Assembly (NCBI GenBank): GCA_033239005.1
Contig: BSQZ01000128.1
Span: 602,001 to 666,000 of the forward strand
From: Lamellibrachia satsuma
Taxonomy: Eukaryota > Annelida > Polychaeta > Sabellida > Siboglinidae
Length of the DNA stretch: 64,000 nt
Direction: 5' to 3'
Below the pieces are notes generated by a model, which made no database searches, was not told the DNA's origin, and saw nothing but the letters and a program-made list of their open reading frames with translations. Below are positions 24,501-36,300 of the stretch, in pieces; within the stretch, counting starts at the first letter, position 1, and every line of letters starts with the position of its first letter. The position numbers were made by a program, and so were the translations under genes.

Positions 24501-27500
24501 TTTATGGAATTGCCAACATACTCTGATGATGTGTGGGAAAGCTGCGTGCTCACAGTCAGCCTACTGTTGTGTTGCAGCTATGTAAGCGCGATGGTTCCCG
24601 TCAAGACAATGAAGGAATATGACATATTGCAGGAAGTTATTGTTCTCTTCAGCGACACTGTTCAGAGGTGAGAACTTTGTTTCCAATCTGTTTTCCAGTA
24701 TGTATTCTCCAGCAAAGAATAGGCGTGTTCGTTTCTAGCATGATTTCTGAGTTGTCTAGTGGCGCAATCACTTGAAGCGATTGCTGAAATTTTATCGTTT
24801 GATGTTTCTGTCTGGTTTATAAACAATACAGTTCCTTATCATCCATTTTAAAGCCATAACACTATGCTTTTTTTCTTCTAATTTGTTTATCTACTTTTTT
24901 AGTTTTATTAATTATATATGTGTGCATGCATGTCTAAACAAAACAATAATTGGACCTGAACTATTGAAGCTGCCTGGCCTGTCTTGCAGGAGTGAGCAGT
25001 GAATGTAAATATGCTGGCTGCTTAGTTGGAAGTGCCTGAGAGGTTGTACTTGTACAAATCTTGACAATGATGTTGTCGCTGTCCCCAGGGCCCTGAAGTT
25101 GAACCTGCTGACCCAAGAGATGCTGGAGGACTGTGACCCCGCTCTTATGTTTGCCATACCCCGTCTCGCCATCATCTGGTCAGTACTCCTTGACCGGTCA
25201 CATGACTACATAGGTCAATCTTACCCCAGCACTAGGAAATTGTAATTCCATACTAGGTTTAAAGGGGAGACACCCCACATGGCAATAGATGGATAGGATT
25301 TATTTTTAAATTGCATAGCTAATGCAGTTGTTTTAGGTCAAGCTGTTGAATGGGTCTTACTGAATAAAACATTTCTTGAAAAATTTTCTGCCAGACCCCC
25401 CTTTTCCATGGCAACAAACAAAGATGGCCACCAAATATGACAGATATTGCATAGTTTGGAAACACTGTAACTCCTCCAGTTATTCAGGTATCAATGTCTT
25501 TCTTTGATAAAAAAAACCCACATTTTCAAATATAACTAATAAAATCACATGTATATCTTCGTAGTTGCGTAAAGAAGGTAACAGGGAGCACATCGATCAA
25601 CATTTTATTGGTGTAGCGTCATTATTACCAGAGATGTGATGTTTCCAAATTGGAAAAATTATATTTTCTGCAAACACCCGTCAAAGATTGAAAAATGGGA
25701 TTTATTACCATGAATAAAAGTGACTTAGATGTATGTGAACTTTATGGATAGTTAATATACAAAGCTATCAGAATACAGTGGAAACACGTTTTGAGCAATA
25801 ATATATTATTTAAAAAATTGCAGTGGTCTGCTGGTGTACCCTGAGGGTCCTCTCAACCCTGACATGGACCCCCTTGACATGTCGGAGATGTTCCGACCAT
25901 TCCAGACCTTGCTCTACAAGATCAGGTTTGTGCCGCATTCTGTCTTTTCCTTCTGAAATATAAGATCATTATGCTTGTTTCTGATTGTCCAGAAAACAGT
26001 CAGCACCATTTTTGAGATTGTTGAGTTTGCTCATTTGTGGTCGCTAGCATTTTTTAAAAGGTATCGAGCAACACCTATTTTATTTATTTTTTTTTTAATA
26101 TATGCATTATCATGTGTGCACCATTGTTTACAACATTATATATGGCTTTGTTTATAACATTGCTTACAACATTATTTTGCAATGGATTGCAACATTGTTT
26201 TGTAATGGTTTACACACAAATTACATCACTGTTTGCAACACTGTTTACATCATTGTGTGCAGCGATGTTTACAATATAATTTACAACATGATTTACAATA
26301 TTGTTTACATTGTTTGCACACACTGTTTACAATATTTGTTGTGCTATTGTTTAAAAAAAATACATCATTGTTTACAACATCATTTACAACACAGTTGATT
26401 CAGCTAGTCAAGTCACTGCACTGAAATCTCTTAGTCAACAGAACCAATTGACAGAACAATAATTTGATATAAATACAAGCAATGTTGATTGATTCCAATT
26501 TATTAGTAAATAATGTTTCACTCTCCATTTTTATTGTACATACAAATATGTTGAGGTGTTCCTGCACAAAAATTCTCATTCCAAATCACAATATATATAT
26601 ATAACCTTCAATGTAACTGTGTGTGTGACATAACAGTGCTAAAACAATGTGTTGTATCACAGTGCTGTAACATTGCTGTAACATGATGATGTTATGCATT
26701 TCTGTAACACGGTGCTGTTACACTGTAATGTAACACTGTGTAACGCTGCTGTAGCACATTTATGTTACATTGCGCATTAACACAATTGTAACAGTGCTGT
26801 AACAGTGGTGTAAAAAGTGCTGTAACACAGTGCTGTAACATAATGCTGTAACCATGTTACAGAGAGTTGCTGTGGACCCTGGACTGCCGTGAACTAAGGA
26901 AGCTGGAAATCATCCTTTGTAAGAACAACTCCCCCAGCACTCCAGACGTTAGCGGCGGTCACTTTGACTACATGGATGTAACAACCGGTGGCAGCAGTAG
27001 CGGTCAAGATGCAACAAGTTCTGTTGACCCATCGTCCACTACAGCCGGACCCCCCGGCCTTCAGCTGTGTGACCAATCACAGTACTGTGCCTATTTGCAT
27101 ATGAACAGTTTAGACAGCGATGATGCAGACGCAATGAGCCAGTCGGTGTCCGTCGATACTGTCATTGTTAACGCAACCACCGATGACAAGTATTTGTCCC
27201 CTGATGGCGCTGACGAATCACCTGAAAGGACACAGGGATCGACTAGTTCGTCAATGCAGCACCAGGACAGTGTTGACTCCGGCCTGCTTAGCGGGTCGGA
27301 TGGTGTACCACCGGTGACATCGTTGTCATGGCAACACTCCAACGTTGTCAAGGCACGCTGCTTGCGACACTCGCTGTCATGGCCGGAGTTAAGCAAGCGA
27401 CGCGTTCGCCAATGTACGCACGAACTGAACACCAGGAGACGCAACTCAATCCTCGAGGGGCTCAACCTCGGCTCCAGCAGCACATTCGATGCGTCCATGT

Positions 27501-30500
27501 TTTCTCCACTAGGTGGTAGCACTGGTGTCATGGAAGTGACACGCTATCAGCATTTAGTTAGCATGGACCAGGCAGTCATTCCAAATGGTATTAGTGATGT
27601 GTCACCACGTCATTGCATTGTCTGTGCGACAGCTGACAATGTTGATTCAGACGACGGCTTACAGGTGTCATATGTGACGCCGACACTCAGTGATGTCTTT
27701 CTGACAGACACGACATTCCAGAATGAGCATGGCGGATTCCCAGCCGATGCGACTAGTTCCCATAGTGACACGCAGGAGGACGTTGCCATGGAAACAACCG
27801 GTGCCTTAGCCAGAGCCAGTGGTGACATCTGTGATACAACTAACAGTGATAAAGACGCTGCAACGAACCATGATAGCAAAAGCACACATGGAACACATCC
27901 GGGTTCTGCCACTAGAGGGCAGGGCCCAAGCAAATCAGCCTATGCCACTGATTCGTCGTCCGCCCCGATGTCTTCCAGAAAACAGTCACGTGATAACAGG
28001 AGAGCCCATAAATCTAGGAGGACAGATCTTCACGTGACATTGTCCCATGACGACTATCAGTCCGCAGAAGGAAAAGGAGCTGAACACAGGACGTGGGAGC
28101 AGGGCAGGTGAGTTGTGGGGCACAGTGATTTTCATGGGAAATTGGTGGGGGTCCTCATATTTGGGAGTCCGTACTTTTTCACCGTGTAGCGCTACTGGAT
28201 ACGGCACAGTATAAGTTACCTTTGCTGTGTATCAAGCTTTATTTCTGTTTTATTTTAGACGATGGATTTAGTCCAAACATGGAACAGCCTGTACTCAGTG
28301 AGACAGACATGACTGGGACAGTCAAAGAACAGCCTGTACTCAGTGAGACAGACATGACTGGGACAGTCAAAGAACAGCCTGTACTCAGTGAGACAGACAT
28401 GACTGGGACAGTCAAAGAACAGCCTATACTCAGTGAGACAGACATGACTGGGACAGTCAAAGAACAGCCTATACTCAGTGAGACAGACATGACTGGGACA
28501 GTCAAAGAACAGCCTATACTCAGTGAGACAGACATGAATGGGACAGTCAAAGAACAGCCTATACTCAGTGAGACAGACATGACTGGGACAGTCAAAGAGC
28601 AGCCTGTACTCAGTGAGACAGACATGACTGGGACAGTCAAAGAACAGCCTATACTCAGTGAGACAGACATGACTGGGACAGTCAAAGAACAGCCTATACT
28701 CAGTGAGACAGACATGACTGGAACAGTCAAAGAACAGCCTGTACTCAGTGAGACAGACATGACTGGGACAGTCAAAGAACAGCCTATACTCAATGAGACA
28801 GACATGACTGGGACAGTCAAAGAACAGCCTGTACTCAGTGAGACAGACATGACTGGGACAGTCAAAGAACAGCCTATACTCAGTGAGACAGACATGACTG
28901 GGACAGTCAAAGAACAGCCTATACTCAGTGAGACAGACAAGACTGGGACAGTCAAAGAACAGCCTGTACTCAATGAGACAGACATGAGTGGGACAGTCAA
29001 AGAACAGCCTATACTCAATGAGACAGACATGACTGGGACAGTCAAAGAACAGCCTGTACTCAGTGAGACAGACATGACTGGGACAGTCAAAGAACAGCCT
29101 ATACTCAGTGAGACAGACATGACTGGGACAGTCAAAGAACAGCCTGTACTCAGTGAGACAGACATGACTGGGACAGTCAAAGAGCAGCCTGTACTCAGTG
29201 AGACAGACATGACTGGGACAGTCAAAGAACAGCCTGTACTCAGTGAGACAGACATGACTGGGACAGTCAAAGAACAGCCTATACTCAATGAGACAGACAT
29301 GACTGGGACAGTCAAAGAACAGCCTGTACTCAGTGAGACAGACATGACTGGGACAGTCAAAGAGCAGCCTGTACTCAGTGAGACAGACATGACTGGGACA
29401 GTCAAAGACCAGCCTATACTCAGTGAGACAGACATGAATGGGACAGTCAAAGAACAGCCTATACTCAGTGAGACAGACATGACTGGGACAGTCAAAGAGC
29501 AGCCTGTACTCAGTGAGACAGACATGACTGGGACAGTCAAAGAGCAGCCTGTACTCAGTGAGACAGACATGAATGGGACAGTAAAAAAACAGCCTATACT
29601 CAGTGAGACAGACATGACTGGGACAGTCAAAGAGCAGCCTGTACTCAGTGAGACAGACATGAATGGGACAGTCAAAGAACAGCCTATACTCAGTGAGACA
29701 GACATGACTGGGACAGTCAAAGAGCAGCCTGTACTCAGTGAGACAGACATGACTGGGACAGTCAAAGAGCAGCCTGTACTCAGTGAGACAGACATGAATG
29801 GGACAGTCAAAGAACAGCCTATACTCAGTGAGACAGACATGACTGGGACAGTCAAAGAGCAGCCTGTACTCAGTGAGACAGACAAGACTGGGACAGTCAA
29901 AGAATAAAAATTATTTTTGGGATTATCTAGAAAAATTCAATGTTCGACACTACACAACATTTGTATCACTGGGGAGGACAGGTTAGTTTAAGTTAACATC
30001 TGTTAACGTCAATGTTTTTCAGTAAACCTTATTTTATTTTCCAATCACAGTTAATAGACTTTGAGCTCATGCGGGCTGTTTTGCCTTATGACGGCCGAGA
30101 TGCCGTCTGGTGAACATGAAGTTGACGAAGTTGCACACAAATGAACATCCGTACCTGCTGCTAGATGGTGTTAGCATAGTTGGCAGCCACTGGTCTTCAC
30201 CACATTCAACAGTACATTCCCCGGAATCATTTTTGTCATCCCTAGCAGTAAAACATTGGGTAATAGTGGGTGACATAACTCAATACTCAGTAGCCATCAC
30301 CTGGTGAAATGTTTTTTTTTTAGCAACGCCAGCAGTGACACAAGTTCATATACGTCAGCTTGCCATGACGACGAGGAGATCGCCATGGCGATACAGGCGG
30401 CAGAGTTGGCAGCACGCCAGGAGGCGCGGTCTCGCTTCAAGAACTCATCCGATCTAATCCACAGACTCTTCGTCTGCATCTCAGGTAAATAACCAGACTA

Positions 30501-30681
30501 TTTTTTTTACATTATAAGTTTCAAGGGTTCATCATTTTTATCACAAAATGTTTATGGTGTAAACTATGTTTATTCAAAGTGTATTTATTCATTTATTATT
30601 TTTCATTAATCTTGTTTTGAATGCAGTTGAGCTAAATTTGAATGTGTGTTGTTCTTAGAGGTGATAATAATAATTATATAG

Positions 30682-30732
<51 letters not shown>

Positions 30733-33107
30733 GTAAAACCTGCCTGTCTATTTTGGACACTTTTGAAAGTCCTGAATTAATTGCTGGTAGTTTGCGCTGT
30801 CCACTAACTGCCCATAGCAGCCACCTGGCCAATGTGGACAACGGACAGGAAATTTGGACCCAACCATTCATAGTCACCCCGCGGCTTCCGGACAGGTCAA
30901 GGTGCATTGATAAGCCAGCAAGTCAATTTAGCTGAGCCACCGCTGATAGTTAGTTACTAACTTTGCTAAGTATGTATTCTGTGTCATCCATCATCATAGA
31001 AGAAGTGTAAGAAATGTGCTCCAAGTAAGGTGAGCCTTTTGCCTAGCCCTAGCCTAGGCCACCTCCAGCTGTGTAAACTTTCACCCTTTGGCTTCTCTTG
31101 GACATCAAAGCCATTTTAGCTTTTTCTTGCCTTTCTTTAACCCTAACACTGCTTTGTTTTAACAAAGACTCAAAGTCTAACTCTCAGAAGCCAAGCTCCA
31201 ACCAAAGTGAACAAAGAGAAATCTGTCAATGTTAGTACTATATGCCCAACAGCAGTGGACCGTGTACGCCACCTGGTTTCCATGCAATGGAATGCAGTAA
31301 TGCTGTGTGATTAATGACATTTTTGCCAACTAAGTTTATGGCCCACATATACTATATATACATGTATTGTTTTATTAACTGTAGCTTTGTACCGTTCACG
31401 ACAGTACCAACTAGTGACGATAACAAATTACAATGGCGCCACCTAGTGAGTATCCACTTAATAAAATTCTCCATAATGGACACCTGTCCATAACAGACAT
31501 AATGCATAGTCCCAGCGGTGTTTCATTGTAGACATATAAATTGCTTTCTTTTTATATAAGTTGTGTTTTTTACCTATATCTTACATAATGCATCAAAGTT
31601 GTCACTGAAAATGCAAAATAGCATATAATTATGTTAATTTTTTATGTTTCAGGAGTGGCTGATCAGCTCCAGACTAACTACGCCAGTGACCTGCGCAACG
31701 TGCTCAAGGCCGTCTTTGATATAAACTGCCCGCCAGAAGAAGTTGATGATAACGACAGCGACAAAGGCGGCTGTGATTCACCAACTGCCGGGTCAGGTGA
31801 CAACTCAAGCGGAGACATGAACGCTGAAGAGACGGAAAGTGAATCAGGCACGGAGACGAGGACGTTTGGAGGTAGGCTTAATCTTTTTTTGGGATTACTG
31901 TATTAGTCCTATTCAGTGTACATGCCCTAATAAGCGTACATGCCCTAATGAGCGTACATGCCCTAATGAGCATACATGACCTAATGAGCGTACATGACCT
32001 AATGAGTGCACATGCCCATTTTTGGTCAAGGTTCAGTGATGACATATCAATGATAAACTGATGGGTAGCTAAGCTTGCTCTACATCCTAGATATGCCACT
32101 GCTAAGTCTCTACGTCCTCGACAGCCGTGTTTGAGTCAGAAGCCCTGACATCTGCGTTGTTGTTTCAGTGGCGCCTCCTTGGGTCCCAGATGACCAAGTC
32201 ACTCATTGCACTGGCTGCCAGGTGGCATTCAGCTTCGTCCGTCGTAAGCATCACTGTCGAAACTGTGGCAAGGTTAGTCTAAGGTCATCATCTTACAAAT
32301 TATTATGTAACTTTTAAGTTGTGTTTATTCTAGAAATATAGTTTTATATCCTAAAGCATTATGAAAAGTAAAATCAGTGGTGATTATCAATATTATAAAT
32401 TATTCATTAAATAGATCAGTGTAACAAGTTATGTATGATATCTCTATGTAGGTGATGTAAAAAAAATGTGTGTTTATAAATGAACACCAGATTCTGTGAA
32501 CCTTATTAAGCATATTGTAAACTCCAAATATGTTTCCATGTTAGATACTACATCTGTTCTTTCAAGGTTCCTAATTTTTTTTTACTTATCTCGTTTCAGA
32601 CACATTTAGCAAAACATTTAACCTGTTTAGTATTATTTTTGACTGGATCCAGGTAAAATTTGCCAAAGAAATTATAAAATTGATCCAGCCTAAGGAATAC
32701 AGGTGCATAAGACTATTACACTTTCACAAATTATCCGATCTGACAATCGGAGTCAATTTTTCTGATGATTAAAGTCGCTCTTTTATTAAACTGACTACAT
32801 TTTACTGAAACTATTCACACACTACAGATTTTAACATCAATGAACCGGATTTAAGATGGGCTAAATCAACTCAGGTGGAATTAAAGTACAAATCTCTTCT
32901 GTATCAGCTTTTATCATATACAGTACATTATACACATCCAGTGTTCATCTTGTAGTAGCTGCCACTTTCTGCTTGTAGATATTCTGCGGTCGATGTTCGT
33001 GCAACAGTGCCCCGCTGCCTCACTTTGGATTCGAGAAAGCCGTCCGTGTCTGCAATCATTGCTTCATGTTTGAACTCACGCCATTCACCACTGATACGTA
33101 TGAGTAA
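21256..33107 (+). CDS. ZFYVE28: ZFYVE28 / LST2 gene model, 11 exons in window, 5' partial
   Basis: Lateral signaling target protein 2 is a FYVE-domain endosomal protein; in animals it is known as a negative regulator of EGF-receptor signalling. I joined eleven exons at 21256-21537, 22015-22164, 22649-22701, 24578-24667, 25089-25178, 25824-25925, 26863-28107, 30324-30484, 31653-31871, 32169-32272 and 32979-33107. Every junction is GT-AG and every phase matches, giving 874 uninterrupted codons and a stop. The N-terminal LST2 domain spans about residues 1-265, a Ser/Thr-rich variable region about 266-680, the conserved segment [20 protein letters not shown] about 715-735, and the FYVE zinc finger about 798-865. 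The first coding exon, expected to hold the initiator Met and about 10-15 basic residues before residue 1 here, is not in sight and probably lies far upstream. The gene converges on TTF2. Identification is secure; exact ends of the variable exon are slightly less so. Confidence 0.95.
22015..22164 (+). CDS. ZFYVE28: ZFYVE28 exon b
   Basis: Acceptor TTTCTGCAG, donor GAG|GTGGGT, 50 codons, phase 0 at both ends. Encodes [20 protein letters not shown] then a helical stretch ending NLNYYTDE, which aligns with the LST2-family segment after GQLWFGAE. Confidence 0.94.
22649..22701 (+). CDS. ZFYVE28: ZFYVE28 exon c (53 nt)
   Basis: Too short to show as an open frame by itself. Acceptor TTGTTTCAG, donor CAG|GTAGGC. 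Encodes [17 protein letters not shown] plus two bases (AG), completed as Ser by the next exon. FAEFELSY is a hallmark of the family. Confidence 0.93.
24578..24667 (+). CDS. ZFYVE28: ZFYVE28 exon d
   Basis: Acceptor GTGTTGCAG, donor AG|GTGAGA, 90 nt. Encodes [20 protein letters not shown] then [18 protein letters not shown] and QEVIVLF are near invariant in LST2 proteins. Phases join the preceding AG and the following G (Arg). Confidence 0.95.
25089..25178 (+). CDS. ZFYVE28: ZFYVE28 exon e
   Basis: Acceptor TGTCCCCAG, donor TG|GTCAGT, 90 nt. Encodes [20 protein letters not shown] then AIPRLAII, followed by a split Cys codon. DPALMFxIPRLAI is a family signature. Confidence 0.95.
25824..25925 (+). 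CDS. ZFYVE28: ZFYVE28 exon f
   Basis: Acceptor AAAATTGCAG, donor AG|GTTTGT, 102 nt. Encodes [20 protein letters not shown] then [13 protein letters not shown]. It matches the family block GLVVY..GPLN....DMSE.FRPF.TLL.KIR. Confidence 0.95.
26105..26420 (+). repeat. degenerate short tandem repeat (TGTTTACAACAT-like)
   Basis: Many copies of TTTACAACATT/TTTACATCATT in the intron before ZFYVE28 exon g. Confidence 0.85.
26630..26862 (+). repeat. degenerate repeat GTGCTGTAACA running into the exon g acceptor
   Basis: Variants of CAGTGCTGTAACA recur about every 10-17 bp right up to the splice acceptor at 26861-26862. Confidence 0.8.
26863..28107 (+). CDS. ZFYVE28: ZFYVE28 exon g: large variable exon (415 codons)
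   Basis: Acceptor CCATGTTACAG, donor AG|GTGAGT. The first about 25 residues ([20 protein letters not shown]) close the N-terminal LST2 domain. The rest is a Ser/Thr/Asp-rich, low-conservation region typical of the family's disordered middle, with a basic patch near the end. The acceptor has a poor pyrimidine tract because degenerate GTGCTGTAACA repeats run straight into it. A 5'-extended reading is blocked by the splice phase (one base, completing AG+A = Arg). Confidence 0.93.
28272..29907 (+). other. possible alternative 3'-terminal exon of ZFYVE28 (repeat isoform)
   Basis: The AG at 28270-28271 (GATTTAG|TCC) would accept the exon-g donor at 28107 in phase: AG+T gives Ser, then PNMEQPV and about 36 repeat units to TAA at 29905-29907. 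AATAAA at 29903-29908 overlaps that stop. An upstream AG at about 28258 would instead give a stop within five codons. If used, the product would keep the LST2 N-terminal domain but lose the FYVE finger. This is inference; the array may be purely intronic. Confidence 0.3.
28279..29907 (+). repeat. 45-bp minisatellite, about 36 units, open on both strands
   Basis: Each unit encodes [15 protein letters not shown] in the + frame. Units differ only by point changes (Val/Ile, Ser/Asn, Thr/Asn/Ser, Met/Lys) and never by an indel. It lies in the intron between ZFYVE28 exons g and h. Because the period is a multiple of three, a 553-codon frame is also open on the - strand, so openness alone is not proof of coding. 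Confidence 0.97.
30324..30484 (+). CDS. ZFYVE28: ZFYVE28 exon h
   Basis: Acceptor (T)9TAG, donor TCAG|GTAAAT, 161 nt. Encodes a [20 protein letters not shown] helix followed by [36 protein letters not shown] is almost identical across LST2 proteins. Phase 2 in matches exon g exactly, skipping the 45-bp array between them. Confidence 0.95.
30683..30731. repeat. (AT)n(AC)n microsatellite
   Basis: Uninterrupted AT then AC dinucleotides that abut the left end of the second MITE copy. Confidence 0.97.
30731..31528. mobile_element. pogo/Tigger-like MITE, copy 2 (798 bp, with insertion)
   Basis: Starts CAGTAAAACCTGCCTGTCTA. It shares CATAGCAGCCACCTGGCCAA and CAGACATAATGCATAGTCCC with the copy at 14558. 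The right inverted end is shortened to TTTCATTG before TA. About 220 bp near 31225-31445 have no counterpart in copy 1 and look like a secondary insertion. It lies in a ZFYVE28 intron. Confidence 0.7.
31653..31871 (+). CDS. ZFYVE28: ZFYVE28 exon i
   Basis: Acceptor TATGTTTCAG, donor GAG|GTAGGC, 219 nt. Encodes [20 protein letters not shown] (highly conserved) followed by an acidic linker rich in Asp, Glu, Ser and Thr that leads to the FYVE finger. Confidence 0.94.
31915..32012 (+). repeat. 18-bp tandem repeat from a MITE end
   Basis: About five copies of GCGTACATGCCCTAATGA. The same words form the terminal part of the MITE at 50822-51013, so it looks like a tandemly amplified terminal repeat. 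Confidence 0.8.
32169..32272 (+). CDS. ZFYVE28: ZFYVE28 exon j: first half of FYVE zinc finger
   Basis: Acceptor GTTGTTTCAG, donor AAG|GTTAGT, 104 nt. Encodes the WVPDD (WxxD) motif, the first CxxC pair CTGC, and the RRKHHCR phosphoinositide-binding motif followed by CGK. FYVE domains bind PI(3)P on endosomes. Confidence 0.96.
32979..33107 (+). CDS. ZFYVE28: ZFYVE28 last exon: second half of FYVE finger and C-terminus
   Basis: Acceptor TGCTTGTAG, 43 codons with TAA at 33105-33107. Encodes [14 protein letters not shown], the RVC motif and the final Cys pair in VCNHC, then a short tail [14 protein letters not shown]. The last 14 codons and the stop are followed by three more copies of the same DNA with a 42-bp period. 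Confidence 0.96.
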   Translation: MFCGRCSCNSAPLPHFGFEKAVRVCNHCFMFELTPFTTDTYE

Positions 33108-33227
33108 CCGTGGAAACTCACGCCATTCACCACCGATACATACATGACACTGTGGCAACTCACACCATTCACCACCGATATGTACGAGTAACCGTGGCAA
33201 CTCACACCATTCACCACCGATAGTTGC
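33073..33227 (+). repeat. 42-bp tandem repeat spanning ZFYVE28 stop codon
   Basis: The motif AACTCACRCCATTCACCAC starts at 33073, 33115, 33157 and 33199, a strict 42-bp period (14 codons). The first unit is coding; the other three form the beginning of the 3' UTR and keep the same frame. Confidence 0.95.
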
Positions 33228-36130
33228 AGTGATCGTTGAAGATGTATGATTTTATTCTGAACATTACTCGGATACTGGACCCAGTATGTTGACAGCTTAG
33301 AAGGAAGAGCCATCTCACGATGCCTTCTTGGTGACAAATATTTGAAGACTTATGACTGTTATAATTGTTTATCTGTAACGGTAATTAATGCTTTCTTCAC
33401 AATATCCACCCTACCCAATGTTGGTAACAAATAATGCATAATTAAATTATTTTAAGGTTGCCAAATAAGGGAGTTGTACAGACATATATTTTGATTTGCA
33501 GGACTTTGTGACCGACTGTGGTATCTTTCTTTCACCAAGCAACTATTTCTGTCACCAAAACATTTGCTAGAAACTTTGTTACAATGACACTTATAAAGTG
33601 TCTCTTTAGTTTTGTATATTTTGTTTGAGCAGTGGTTGTTTTTAAAATGTTTTATTATAATTGATGCCTTCTTCACTGTGATATAAGAAATGTGATGTAT
33701 TTGGAAGAGGTTAGACTATTTATATTTAGGATTGTCTCCGAGCTAATTGGCAGAATATGAACAGTATTTAAAATATGAAATATCGCTTTCCTTGTCACGT
33801 GGTGTGCGGTTTTCGGCTGATCAGATTAAGCATTTTAATGACACGTTTAAGTTCAATACTTCGAAAACGTAAAACCTTTTTCCATGACAAATTCAAAGCA
33901 AAATAACAAAGAAATTTGTCTAGGAACCATTTGTTTATTTGGTGATCAAACCAGTACCATTTCATTAAAGAAGCATATCACTCAGCGATACACTGTCCAT
34001 GTAACATGTTAGCTTGTTTGTGCAACAACTTTTGTATGTAGTTTTTTGTGAAATCATCAGACAAACTATTAAATTACTTAATGTTTGGTCAAACATTATA
34101 TGAAGTGAAAATGGAAACGCTGAAAACTCATGAATTTCACCCTTGGTGAAATTTTTTAACTTTGTTGTGATCAAGAGCGAGGATGGAAGTCACGCACGTA
34201 ATTGGCATTGGCCCGTGCAGTGTTTACTGTTTTGCATATCTACTATTTTAAACCTTGCCAGATCTAACAACTAAATTGAATTCTTTTCGGGTTTTAAAAG
34301 TTCCCATTTATAAGAACTTGATATGTAAGATCCAATGAAAATTTGTTTAAAGATTGTTGAAAATGTGGACTTGTTAGCATTTAAATCACTGGTCATATTT
34401 TGTAAATAATGAAGTGATTTATTGAACGAAACAGGCCAAAGTACGACATTTGAATATTGAAGCAAAATAGCTCATTATCTCTTTCAAAGATTAATGTAAA
34501 TAATTATTGAGCAATTAGCATTTATCGGCCAAATGAGTTATATGCCAAATTCACATAAATTATGTTAATACTAATTTTGTGCTATCTATTTGATAGTTGT
34601 GCATGGTAAGTGTTTTGCAGCAAAATGCGTTATACACCAAAATCACATAAATTGTGTTAATACTAAATTTGTGCTGCTATCTATTTGATAGTGGTAAAGG
34701 TAATTTCAAAGTGGTTCTTTTCAAGAGTTTGTTTGTAAAAGCAGATTCCTTGACATTTTTCCTTGGCCCAATTGTTTTTTTGAACATTCTGCACGTTTAT
34801 TTGGCTGAACACGGTACACATAAACAGCTAGCACAGACTGAAATTACTGCTCATGACAAACACATGCAGAAGATGTGCATTACCGTTTATGTGATATGCG
34901 TAGTCTATCTGATTTGAATCTGCGATTTCAGTGTTCTGCGGTAGCCCCCCGAGTTGTCTGTGGCAGATGCACAATTTCCTTCCAAAACTGACACGGTTAC
35001 CTGTGATAAAACTGAGTAATTCTAATTATTCCTGTATATTTTAATAATAAACCAGTGTTTCTATATACATATCAGTGCACAGTATGGTAAGTTACCTTAT
35101 AAAATGGTGAAACTGCCTTATTATTTTTGTCATCTGCGACCAGAATTAGTTGACGCAATGAATTACGGTAAACACGGGACTACCAAGGAACAGCGAACGT
35201 TGCGTTTTAGCCACTGGCTGCATGCATGATCCTTGTGAAATGTACATAATTTAAGGGGGACATTGCTCAACGTCATAGACACAAGAAGAAAATATTTCAC
35301 ATCTTGGTTATTGACTGTTATGTATATATATTTCTGCATGGTAAGACAGTGTGTTACACTTCGATATATCAGCTTGTGGCAATGTCACACGCAGAGTAGG
35401 CACTTACACACTGTATGTCTGCACTTCACGCATAGTTTAATTTCACTTTCAGTATCGTTTTAAAATAATAGTGCAGAAAAGCAGATAGCTGACATAGCAC
35501 AGGTACTGTGGTAATACTTTTTTGTATGCAGTATTTTTGTACGAGAGACATAACACACTAGAATTGGCAGATTTGCTTCTTATCAATGGGTGTATATGGA
35601 CACTAATTGTATGACGACAGTCATCAAAGGTTATTGACACAGGAGTTTGACAAACCCTGTCTGTGTTATATTGTACGCTTGGTTAACACTGACGATTGTG
35701 CTTATTCGCTCTCAGATACCAGGAAGCGAGTTATATTAATACCATGTACACTGAAGAGATATTTCTTAATAAACTGAGCTGTTGTGGCACCTCGCATTCA
35801 TTTGCTGTCATGTTTTAATTTAGTGTCTGTTATATGTCTGTGCATAGCACAGACGGTAGATATGTAATGTTCAGGGTTTGTAGAGGAAACTAACATAAAA
35901 ATTCCCTGACCAAAATATTATTATTTTTACCAAAATGACAAGAAGTAAATTTCTTTTTTATAATGTCCTCCCAACTCCCCTACAGCCGTCCAATCCATTC
36001 AAATTAATGTTTAAAAATATAAATAATATCCAGAATATTGCCATAAGAATGCACATTTGACAAAACACCAACATTCCCTGACAATTTCAAGAAGGTAAAT
36101 TGCCTGACCTTAAACTGACCTGACTGAAAC

Positions 36131-36300
36131 ACCGTATTCAACCCAATAAGCGTCCAGTACGCTTTGAAAAAAATTGGGCCATGGAAAAATGTCAATGAAT
36201 CTGTTCTTATAAGAGTCACAAAAAATGTATACCTCAGTTGTTCCACACTAGTCGAATTACAATAATTATGAATCCTGCTGATTAAAAAAGGGGGTGTGAT
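36131..36300. mobile_element. TA-flanked MITE family B, truncated copy
   Basis: Starts ACCGTATTCAACCCAATAAG and includes AAAATTGGGCCATGGAAAAA and TAGTCGAATTACAATAATTA, shared with copies at 50822-51013 and 58395-58678. Confidence 0.6.
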
